Positions 34,109 through 40,192 of a stretch of DNA of 40,192 bases are shown piece by piece. Source of the DNA: Acrocarpospora phusangensis (GTDB taxonomy: Bacteria; Actinomycetota; Actinomycetes; Streptosporangiales; Streptosporangiaceae); contig NZ_BOOA01000070.1 in NCBI RefSeq assembly GCF_016862995.1, forward strand, positions 1 through 40,192, in the 5' to 3' direction. The first letter of the stretch is position 1, and every line of letters starts with the position of its first letter. The position numbers were made by a program, and so were the translations under genes. The notes beneath the pieces were generated by a model. The model made no database searches and was not told the origin of the DNA. It worked only from the letters and a program-made list of their open reading frames with translations.

Positions 34109-35469
34109 ATCTGCCGCAGGTAGGCGAGGGAGGGCACGAAGAAGTACTCGCCGCCGCGCATGGTCACGGTCTGCGGGAGACGCGCGATCGCGCGGGCGAC
34201 GGGCGCGTCCCAGGCCTCCGGGAGGCGGGTCGGGACCTCGCGGGGACCCTGACCTGCTACGGGATCAGGGCCGGTGTTTTCGGCGGGGTACGACGGGTTG
34301 TTGACCCAACTCTGCTGGACGAACTCGAACTGGGTCTCCAGGCTGGCGTTGAAGGCCATGAACAGCAGGCCCACGCCGCAGGTGGGGCGGGTCTCCGGAG
34401 GCGCGTCGTCCCACGGCTGGTCGGTACGCACCCCGTAGGTCTGGCCGCGCCGGGCCATCATGACCCCGCGTTCCAGGCCGTCCCGCGGATTGGCCTTACG
34501 GATGTGCGCCGACAACGGGCATCTCCCGCCGGAGTCACCGCCGTAACGGAAGTCGTTGCGTACCGCCCAGCCGTCCGGATGGGGTTCCGGGTTCAGGTGC
34601 AGGGGAGTCCCGTTCCTGAACCGCCCGACCAGCAGGGCGCCCGCCCGCGCCTCCGACAGCCCGAGCGCCTCCGCCAGGTCCTGTACGGCCTGCTGGAAGG
34701 CGCGCACGTTCTGTTCGAGCTTGCGGAAGACGAGATAGCTGCCGAAGTGGCGGCCGGGGTCCGGGGCGAGCGGGTCGGGGACCAGGATCTGGGCCAGCGG
34801 GAAGAACGGGTTCCAGTCGTGGGCGGGCTCCTTGACAACCTGGTCGGCCAGGAAGAGGGGCTGGCTGCGGCCGTGCGCGTAGCCGAAGTGCTCGATGCCC
34901 TCCCCGGCCTTGTCGCGCTGCGCGACGCCGGTCTCCTCGCCGAGCACGCGGGCTTCCGGCGGGACCAGCGCGCGGATCCGCGCCAGCACCCTCCGGTGGG
35001 CCGCCGCGTCGGCGTCCGCGACGATCACGACGGCGTGGATGTCCCGCTGGTATGCCGCGTCCCATTCGTGACTGGGCGGATCATCCAGGATTCTCCCCCG
35101 CTTCTTCATCCCCTCCTGGAAGGCCAAATCCCCAAATTTCCGTAAATCCGAAATTTCATGGCCTAGATGGCGATATCCGGATCTGCTTAGGCCGAGGCCG
35201 ATGTAGGGGGTGCCGCGGATGCCGTACCGGCTGAATCGGCGGATCTCTTCCAGGTGGGTTCCTGCCGACTTCATCAGCGGTGCCAGCGCCCGCACGAAAC
35301 GCCTCCCATCGGCCGGTACGGCGAAGCGGAGCAGCAGCACCGTGAGGTGTTCCCGCACGTGGGAGCGGAGAATGTTGGGCTGGAGGGTGGCCAGCATCTC
35401 CCGTGTGTCGGCGTCCAGATCGGCCGAATCCCACGCGAGCGGCTTCCGGTTGAACAGCGGCACCGCCAT
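34105..35469 (-). CDS. DyP-type peroxidase family protein with altered catalytic motif
   Basis: A 454-residue protein of the large DyP group. The heme-ligand region CPLSAHIRKANPRD places the proximal His at 322. The distal GxxDG motif, which supplies the catalytic Asp, reads FGYAHGRSQP, with His199 in the Asp position. It has no signal peptide or Tat motif. Activity as a peroxidase is therefore uncertain; another heme reaction or a different acid-base residue is possible. Start ATG 35469 is 9 nt after GGGGG; ATG 35478 touches that site and is less likely. L109 is a TTA codon within an A+T-rich patch near 35125-35205. It is divergent from the ligase gene. Confidence 0.82.
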   Translation of the reverse strand: MAVPLFNRKPLAWDSADLDADTREMLATLQPNILRSHVREHLTVLLLRFAVPADGRRFVRALAPLMKSAGTHLEEIRRFSRYGIRGTPYIGLGLSRSGYRHLGHEISDLRKFGDLAFQEGMKKRGRILDDPPSHEWDAAYQRDIHAVVIVADADAAAHRRVLARIRALVPPEARVLGEETGVAQRDKAGEGIEHFGYAHGRSQPLFLADQVVKEPAHDWNPFFPLAQILVPDPLAPDPGRHFGSYLVFRKLEQNVRAFQQAVQDLAEALGLSEARAGALLVGRFRNGTPLHLNPEPHPDGWAVRNDFRYGGDSGGRCPLSAHIRKANPRDGLERGVMMARRGQTYGVRTDQPWDDAPPETRPTCGVGLLFMAFNASLETQFEFVQQSWVNNPSYPAENTGPDPVAGQGPREVPTRLPEAWDAPVARAIARLPQTVTMRGGEYFFVPSLAYLRQI

Positions 35470-35600
35470 GTGGTCCATCCCCCTTGCCGTGGTTCTCAGG
35501 CCCCCAACACCATTGAGTCCGGAGAAGTGGGAAATGTTTCGGTTGCTAGTTGGGAGAAATCGGGCGCTGCATACCGGGTCAAGTGGGTAAATCCAGGTGC
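35470..35600. promoter_or_regulatory. Divergent promoter region of the peroxidase and ligase genes
   Basis: A 131-nt gap between two divergent starts, so both promoters should lie here. No -35/-10 pair with good spacing stands out on either strand. TAAATC ends 7 nt before the ligase ATG, a weak leaderless candidate. Confidence 0.35.
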
Positions 35601-36695
35601 ATGACTCACAAGGTGGCACTAGGCGTCGAAGAGGAGTTCCACGTCGTCGATGTTGTGAGCCGGAGGCTGACCCCGCAGGCGCACGTGGTGCTGGACGGGC
35701 TGCCCAAGGCCAATTTCTCCGCTGAGCTCCAGCGGGCCGTGGTCGAGACCAACAGCCAGCCCACCACCGACTTGGCCGCACTCCGCGCCGACCTGATCGA
35801 CCTGCGCCGCCGCCTCATCGCGGCCGCGGAACCCCACGGACTGGGCATCGCCGGCGCGGGGACGTCGCCCTTGCACGGTGTCAGCGGGTTCATGCTCACC
35901 GCCGACGAGCGTTACCAGTACCTGCACGACACCTATCAGTTCATCGCCAGGGAGCAGCTGATCTGCGGCGCCCAGGTTCATGTGGACATCGACGACCGCG
36001 ATCTCGCCGTTTTGGTGGCGCAGCGGGTGGAACCGTTTCTGCCCGCGTTGCTCGCGTTGAGCGCCAGTTCGCCGTACTGGTTCGAGGCTGACAGCGGCTA
36101 CGCCAGCAGCCGGGCGATGGCCTGGCAGCGCTGGCCCACCGCCGGCATGATCGGCCCCTTCCAGGGCGCCGCCGAGTACGACCAGGCGGTGGCCGACCTG
36201 GTCACCTCCGGAGTGATCGACGACCCCGGCATGGTCTACTTCGACATCCGCCTGTCCTCGCACGTGCCCACCATGGAACTACGCATCTGCGACGCCTGCC
36301 CCCTCGTCGACGACGTCATCCTCCTCGCCGGCCTCTTCCGCGCGCTCGTCGTCCGCGAGACCACGGCGATCGAGGCGGGCTCCCCGCCCCGGGGGGACAT
36401 CCGGCCCACACTGCTGCGCGCGGCCCACTGGCGGGCGGCTCGGTCGGGGCTGGAAGGCGACCTGATCTCCCCGGTGGACGGCAAGCCCGTACCGGCCCGC
36501 AGCCTCGTCGAATGGCTCCTGCAGGAACTGCGCCCCACCCTGGAACAACTCGACGACTGGCCCACGGTCGCGGGCCTCGCCGCCGGCGCGCTGACCCGTG
36601 GCAGCTCCGCAGCCCGCCAACGAGCCGCCTTCAACAAACACGGCCAACTCACCGACGTAGTCGACCTACTCCTAACCGAAACCGCATCCGACTGA
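35601..36695 (+). CDS. YbdK-type carboxylate-amine ligase (GCS2 family)
   Basis: A 364-residue glutamate-cysteine-ligase-2 family protein. LGVEEEFHVVD at the N terminus carries the metal/ATP Glu cluster, followed by ELQRAVVETNSQP, GAGTSPLHG, ICGAQVHVDI, and SSHVPTMELRICDACP. E. coli YbdK has weak gamma-glutamylcysteine synthetase activity in vitro, and actinomycetes make mycothiol, so the natural product here is unclear. Several GCS2 proteins in actinobacteria join glutamate to other amines. The start ATG 35601 has no good ribosome binding site. Adjacency to a DyP-like gene hints at redox chemistry, but this is inference only. Confidence 0.9.
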   Translation: MTHKVALGVEEEFHVVDVVSRRLTPQAHVVLDGLPKANFSAELQRAVVETNSQPTTDLAALRADLIDLRRRLIAAAEPHGLGIAGAGTSPLHGVSGFMLTADERYQYLHDTYQFIAREQLICGAQVHVDIDDRDLAVLVAQRVEPFLPALLALSASSPYWFEADSGYASSRAMAWQRWPTAGMIGPFQGAAEYDQAVADLVTSGVIDDPGMVYFDIRLSSHVPTMELRICDACPLVDDVILLAGLFRALVVRETTAIEAGSPPRGDIRPTLLRAAHWRAARSGLEGDLISPVDGKPVPARSLVEWLLQELRPTLEQLDDWPTVAGLAAGALTRGSSAARQRAAFNKHGQLTDVVDLLLTETASD

Positions 36696-37128
36696 CCACC
36701 CTCACGACAGGGCCGTTCGGCGATTCGTGCTTGAGCCCTCGGCGGGCGGTGGCGATCTGGGGCTGACCGCTCGCACGACAGGGCCGTTCGGCGATTCCCG
36801 CGTTGTTTCCGTCGCGGCGGGGCCACTCGACGTTTCTCGCGCTCTTCTCAGATCTGCGGTCTGGGCTTCTCGGACGTGACGGGATCGGGCGGTGATTCCC
36901 AGGACCGACGCGACGGGGTGTGTGGTGATCTCCGCGTTTCCCGGATGCGCGGGATGGCGCGATGATCTCCGCGTTTCTCGATATGGCGGGGTTATGCGGT
37001 GATCCCGGGTCCTTGTTCGACGCAGTGGAATCATTTGGCGGTCCTGGGAGTGTTTTGCGACGCGGCGGGGTCAACCGTGATCTCGGGTTCTCCTCCGGGT
37101 GGAGGAGGTTTCTGTCGGGGGTGGCGTT
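36696..37128. repeat. Degenerate tandem repeat region, period about 37 nt
   Basis: No gene is evident in this 430-nt gap. Motifs like GGTGATCTCCGCGTTTC recur at 36790, 36891, 36924, 36961, 36998, 37040 and 37076, with spacings near 33-42 nt. Units at 36924 and 36961 share GATCTCCGCGTTTC exactly. A 24-nt perfect direct repeat (36703-36726 and 36774-36797, containing GGGCCGTTCGGCGATTC) sits at the left end. Confidence 0.65.
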
Positions 37129-37134
37129 TACGCT
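37129..37134 (+). promoter_or_regulatory. Putative leaderless -10 box of the histidine kinase gene
   Basis: TACGCT lies 6 nt before GTG 37141. The GGAGGAGG at 37101-37108 is too far upstream to serve that start. Confidence 0.35.
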
Positions 37135-37140
37135 TCGGGC

Positions 37141-38346
37141 GTGGCTTGGATCGAGAGCATCTTCGAGCCGGACTACATTTCGGTCCGGCTGGGGATCCTG
37201 CTCGCCGCGCTGGTGGGCGATCTGCTCTGGATTCTGCCCGGGGTGAGTGGCAGGGACTGGGTGCTGGCGCTCGTCGCGCTCGCGCTCAGCGCGATCTGCC
37301 GCTGGTCGACGCTCGCCGCGCTGCTGATCCAGTCGGGCGTGCTCCTGTTCGCCGATCACTACGGCTTCGGCGTCGCCCCACTGCTGAAGGTGCTGGCCTG
37401 CGTGCTGCTGTTCGAGCTGGCCGTGCGGGCCACGGGACGGCAGGTCGTGGTCGGGGCGGTCGTGCTGGGTGTGGTGGTCTGCTTCAACCTGCTCGACAAA
37501 CTGCCCGCCACCATCGGCGCGGTCGGCTACCGCATGGTCATCGTCGTCGGGGTCCCGCTGCTGCTCGGCGGCTACGTCCGGCTTGTCCGCGACGCCGCCC
37601 GTCGGGAGCGTGACAGCGCCGCCGAACGCATCGCCGCGGCCCGCGCCGCCGAACGCACCGCCATCGCCAGAGAACTACACGACCTGGTCGCCCACCACGT
37701 CTCCTCGATGGTCCTGCGCGTCGGCGTGGCCCGCCACGTGCTCCGTCCGGGAACCGACCCCCGGATCGCCGAAGTCCTCGACGACCTGCACACCTCCAGC
37801 ACGGCCGCCCTGGCCGACCTCCGCGAACTCGTGGGCGTCCTACGCGACCCCGCGTCCTTACCCGCCACCTTCTCCGCCACCGCCTTCGTGGACCCGGGCG
37901 GCCTGCCCGACGCGCTCACCGTGGTCATCGACCGAGCCCGAGCAACCGGCCTGCGCATCGACGCCACCATCGACCCCGCCGCCACCCAACTGGACCCTCT
38001 GCGCGGCATCACCGTGCTCCGCCTCACCCAGGAGGCCCTCGCCAACACCCTCCGCCACGCCGGCCCGACCGCCCACGTCACCCTGAGCGTCACCGTGGAA
38101 CCCGACGACTCAGTCCAGATCCAGATCGAAGACGGCGGCCGTACCCCGCGCGACTCCGGCGATACCCCCACCGTCTGGCGCCCGGCCGGCCCGGGAGAAG
38201 GACACGGCCTGGTGGGCATGAGAGAACGCGTCGAACTACTGGGCGGCCACCTGTCCGTCGGCCCGATCGGAAAGGGCTGGCACCTCAGCGCGACGTTACC
38301 CGCCGAGCGCGAAAAGTCCCGAGGCAGAAGAGAGATCGAAGTCTGA
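37141..38346 (+). CDS. NarL/DesK-type sensor histidine kinase
   Basis: A 401-residue sensor with five to six N-terminal membrane helices (about 15-155) and almost no extracellular loop, a short coiled coil (ERDSAAERIAAARAAER), then HisKA_3 with the phospho-acceptor H180 in ARELHDLVAHHVSSMVL. The HATPase domain shows LTQEALANTLRHAG and GHGLVGMRERVELLGG. The sensor is intramembrane, so the signal may be membrane-related. GTG 37141 is chosen for its leaderless -10; GTG 37099 in frame is an alternative. L240 and L386 are TTA codons. The final codons and stop lie inside the first copy of a 32-nt repeat. Its partner is the regulator downstream. Confidence 0.9.
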   Translation: MAWIESIFEPDYISVRLGILLAALVGDLLWILPGVSGRDWVLALVALALSAICRWSTLAALLIQSGVLLFADHYGFGVAPLLKVLACVLLFELAVRATGRQVVVGAVVLGVVVCFNLLDKLPATIGAVGYRMVIVVGVPLLLGGYVRLVRDAARRERDSAAERIAAARAAERTAIARELHDLVAHHVSSMVLRVGVARHVLRPGTDPRIAEVLDDLHTSSTAALADLRELVGVLRDPASLPATFSATAFVDPGGLPDALTVVIDRARATGLRIDATIDPAATQLDPLRGITVLRLTQEALANTLRHAGPTAHVTLSVTVEPDDSVQIQIEDGGRTPRDSGDTPTVWRPAGPGEGHGLVGMRERVELLGGHLSVGPIGKGWHLSATLPAEREKSRGRREIEV

Positions 38347-38556
38347 TGCCAGATTCGAAGACAGCACTCGAAGCGTATGCCGGACCGGGCAACGAGAGGT
38401 CGAAGTGTGATGCCGGACTGGGCACCGGGAGGTCGAAGCATGATGCAAGTCGGGGATGACAGGGCGAGATGTGATGCCGGATGGGAGGCGAGGGGTTGGG
38501 GTGTGATGTTGGGTTTGGGGGATGGGGGGTGATGGTGTGATCCGGGTTCTGCTTGT
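38329..38556. repeat. Tandem repeat bridging the sensor and regulator genes, period about 32 nt
   Basis: TGATGCC-like cores occur at 38344, 38375, 38408, 38441, 38472, 38504 and 38530, with intervals of 31, 33, 33, 31, 32 and 26 nt. The best copies read GAGGTCGAAG then TGATGCCGGACTGGGCACCGG. The first copy includes the sensor stop codon and the last reaches the regulator start. Confidence 0.7.
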
Positions 38557-39172
38557 GGACGATCAGCATTTGGTTCGCATGGGGCTGCGGATGTTGTTTG
38601 ATTCTGCGCCGGATATCGAGGTGGTGGGGGAGGCCGCGAACGGAGCCGATGCGGTGCGATTGGTGGATGACGCCGTGCCCGATGTGGTGCTCATGGATCT
38701 GCGTATGCCGGGGCTGGATGGCGTGGCCGCGACCCGGCGGATCATGTCGGCCCGGCCGTCGACCCGGATTCTCGCGCTCACCACGTTCGATGACGATGAC
38801 CATCTTTACCCGGTGCTCTCCGCCGGGGCCTGCGGCTTCCTGGTCAAGGACACCGCTCCGGCGGATCTGCTGGACGCCGTGCGCCGCGCCGCCGAAGGCG
38901 ATCGTGCCTTCAGCCCCAACGCCCTGGCCCGCCTGGTCGACCAGGCCATGGCCAACCGGACGACCGCCGCTCCGCCGCCACTACCGCTGACCCGCAGAGA
39001 ACACGAGATCCTCGCCCTGATCGGCGAGGGACTGTCCAACCCCGAAATCGCCGTCCGCCTCAACGTCGGCGTCACCACCGTGAAGACCCACGTCTCCAGT
39101 GTCATGATCAAAACCGGCTGCCCCAACCGCATCCGCCTGGCCATCCTGGCTTCCCAACACAATCTGACCTGA
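38537..39172 (+). CDS. NarL-family response regulator
   Basis: A 211-residue regulator with receiver (acidic pair VDDQH, phospho-Asp54 in VVLMDLRMPG, Thr in ALTTFDDDD, Lys in GFLVKDTAP) and a LuxR helix-turn-helix near 145-205 (LTRREHEILALIGEGLSNPEIAVRLNVGVTTVKTHV). All signalling residues are intact, unlike the regulator at 24.1 kb. GTG 38537 gives the usual IRVLLVDDQ start with a G-rich site about 8 nt upstream; ATG 38522 is in frame. It is presumably phosphorylated by the upstream kinase. Targets are unknown, but the repeats around the pair are candidates. Confidence 0.92.
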   Translation: MIRVLLVDDQHLVRMGLRMLFDSAPDIEVVGEAANGADAVRLVDDAVPDVVLMDLRMPGLDGVAATRRIMSARPSTRILALTTFDDDDHLYPVLSAGACGFLVKDTAPADLLDAVRRAAEGDRAFSPNALARLVDQAMANRTTAAPPPLPLTRREHEILALIGEGLSNPEIAVRLNVGVTTVKTHVSSVMIKTGCPNRIRLAILASQHNLT

Positions 39173-39175
39173 CCA

Positions 39176-39204
39176 CGCGTTCCGCCTTCAGCGACGGGAA
39201 CGCG
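39176..39204 (+). terminator. Hairpin just after the response regulator
   Basis: Arms CGCGTTCC (39176-39183) and GGAACGCG (39197-39204) form a perfect 8-bp stem 3 nt after the stop codon. There is no T-run. Confidence 0.5.
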
Positions 39205-39239
39205 AAGGGCGGGGTCGAGGGGGGACGCATACTCCGAGC

Positions 39240-39419
39240 CCGACGCTGAGGCGCCCTCAAGGTGTGCCGAGCCCGACGCTGAGGCGCCCTGGAGATACCC
39301 GAGCCTGACGCTGAGGCGCCCTGGAGACACCCGAGCTGACGCTGAGGCGCCCTGGACGGTGCGCCTAGCCCGACGCTGAGGCGCCCTGGAGATACCCGAG
39401 CCTGACGCCGAGCCGCCCT
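39240..39419. repeat. Six-copy tandem repeat, period 31-34 nt
   Basis: An 18-nt core CYGACGCTGAGGCGCCCT begins at 39240, 39273, 39305, 39336, 39370 and 39402; the sixth copy has two changes. The intervening 13-16 nt are also alike (GGAGATACCCGAGC in several). Each core holds the palindrome GGCGCC. The rest of the 39205-39530 gap shows no gene. Confidence 0.85.
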
Positions 39420-39530
39420 ACGGGGGCGACGATCGCCCTTGTGCCGCAGCCGGAGCGAAACCCGCTCATCGTCTGCATCATTCGGGCAGCCAGCACCGCG
39501 CATGGGATGCGGCCGTCAAGAATCGCCGTC

Positions 39531-39630
39531 AGGGTTTGGCCGTGCGACGGCTGCGCAGCGCGATGAAACGCGATGATCGGCAGCACCGGAGATGGACAGA
39601 TAGCCGCTGCCGTCTGACCGACTGTGCCGC
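39531..39630 (-). pseudogene. Decayed partial copy of the neighbouring membrane-protein gene
   Basis: The plus-strand stretch from GTCAGGGTTTGG at 39531 aligns with the 3' end of the next gene, from GTCAGGGTTTGG at 39698. Both share GATGATCGG and then AGCCGCTGCCGT at similar distances. In the minus-strand frame it reads VLPIIAF where the intact gene reads VLPIIGF, followed by frame and sequence decay and no matching stop. Only the last 30 or so codons are represented. Confidence 0.6.
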
Positions 39631-39697
39631 GCGATGCGCTCGCCATGCGCTCGCCATGCGCCAGTTCGGGCGGCTGGCGTCCGTGCGTACGGGGCCG

Positions 39698-40141
39698 TCA
39701 GGGTTTGGCTGTGCGGCGTTTGAGCAGCCAGACGAAGCCGATGATCGGGAGGACCAGGGGGATGAACAGGTAGCCGCTGCCGTAGCCGGACCAGACGGTG
39801 GCGTGGGGGAACGCCGCTGGGTCCAGCAGGCTGAGGGTGCCCACGATCAGTACGCCTGCCAGTTCGAAGCCGCAGGCCACGAGGGCGAGCCGTCGATGCC
39901 CACGGGCGAGCGCGACTGTCAGCAGGATGTACACGACCGCCGCCACTGCGGACAACAGGTAGGCCACGGGTGCCTCGCTGAATCGCGTCGCGATCTGGAC
40001 ACCCGCCCGGGACGTGGCCGCGATCGCGAAGACCGCGTAGACGGCGACCAGCACCCGGCCGGGCCCACCGCCCAGTCGCGGCGCAGGCGTCCCGTCGGCG
40101 CCGCCGCCGGTTTCGCCTCCGGTCTTGGCGATCCGGTTCAC
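39698..40141 (-). CDS. Conserved actinobacterial integral membrane protein
   Basis: A 147-residue protein: Gly/Pro-rich cytoplasmic lead (1-28) and four membrane helices. The segments ATSRAGVQIATRFSEAPVAY, GTLSLLDPAAFPHATVWSGYG and FIPLVLPIIGFVWLLKRR match a family of small membrane proteins widespread in actinomycetes with no known function. The start is GTG 40141, which overlaps what appears to be the stop of an upstream minus-strand gene (GTGA). A damaged partial copy of its 3' end lies 70 nt downstream. Confidence 0.8.
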   Translation of the reverse strand: MNRIAKTGGETGGGADGTPAPRLGGGPGRVLVAVYAVFAIAATSRAGVQIATRFSEAPVAYLLSAVAAVVYILLTVALARGHRRLALVACGFELAGVLIVGTLSLLDPAAFPHATVWSGYGSGYLFIPLVLPIIGFVWLLKRRTAKP

Positions 40142-40192
40142 GCGGTGCCGTTCCAGATCTGGAGCAAGCGCCCGGTCATGACCGCGACCGTG
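40138..40192 (-). CDS. C-terminal end of a minus-strand gene cut by the window edge
   Basis: The minus strand from the window edge reads TVAVMTGRLLQIWNGTA and then TGA, the stop overlapping the GTG of the membrane-protein gene by 4 nt. That spacing is typical of coupled genes here, so it is probably a real but truncated coding end. Too short to identify. Confidence 0.35.
   Translation of the reverse strand, partial: TVAVMTGRLLQIWNGTA

Noticed and set aside
35470-35781. 104-residue extension of the DyP-like protein
   Set aside because: It crosses the divergent gene start, has no Tat or secretion motif, and a ribosome binding site precedes ATG 35469.
39240-39419. CRISPR array
   Set aside because: The cores are only 18 nt, the would-be spacers resemble one another and vary from 13 to 16 nt, and there are no cas genes. 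A minisatellite fits better.

Overview
The window is about 40 kb of very GC-rich DNA with dense, mostly same-strand genes, frequent GTG starts and ATGA/GTGA overlaps. The folC-ndk-mreBCD-mrdA-rodA, rne-rplU-rpmA-obgE-proBA and nadD-rsfS-phosphatase blocks are typical of filamentous actinobacteria. Protein flavour suggests the Streptosporangiales (a Nonomuraea-like genus), but this is an inference from gene content and no database search was possible.

Region by region. 1-5.1 kb: a divergent FolC-like Mur ligase facing true folC, then a DUF4233 membrane protein, an MFS-like membrane protein and ndk, closed by a strong terminator. 5.2-11 kb: the lateral-wall cluster mreB-mreC-mreD-mrdA(PBP2)-rodA, tightly coupled and closed by a long hairpin. 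11-13.7 kb: an accessory module of a small unknown protein, an XRE-type regulator with a long helical C-terminal part, and a translationally coupled APH-fold kinase. 13.7-24.1 kb: a two-gene radical-SAM/DUF2344 pair, RNase E/G, ribosomal proteins L21 and L27, tandem terminators, Obg GTPase, then proB-proA. 24.1-28.6 kb: an orphan NarL-type regulator, a small membrane protein with DoxX, a membrane Ser/Thr kinase with an internal repeat, and an M48 protease. 28.6-30.4 kb: nadD, rsfS and a GpgP-like phosphatase. 30.5-34.1 kb: a heterodimeric ABC exporter. 34.1-36.7 kb: a DyP-type peroxidase divergent from a YbdK-type carboxylate-amine ligase. 36.7-40.2 kb: a NarL/DesK-type two-component system set among three intergenic tandem-repeat arrays, then a conserved membrane protein with a decayed copy of its 3' end beside it.

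The left two thirds is mainly core machinery for folate and nucleotide balance, cell-wall elongation, RNA decay, ribosome assembly, proline synthesis and NAD synthesis. The right end is more variable: repeats, TTA codons and a gene remnant cluster there. Several genes have a TANNNT -10 box 6-8 nt before the start codon and no Shine-Dalgarno sequence, indicating leaderless mRNAs. The least explained items are the three minisatellites around the two-component system (one carries the kinase stop codon and the regulator start codon), the regulator-kinase module at 11-13.7 kb, and a DyP peroxidase with His in place of the catalytic Asp.
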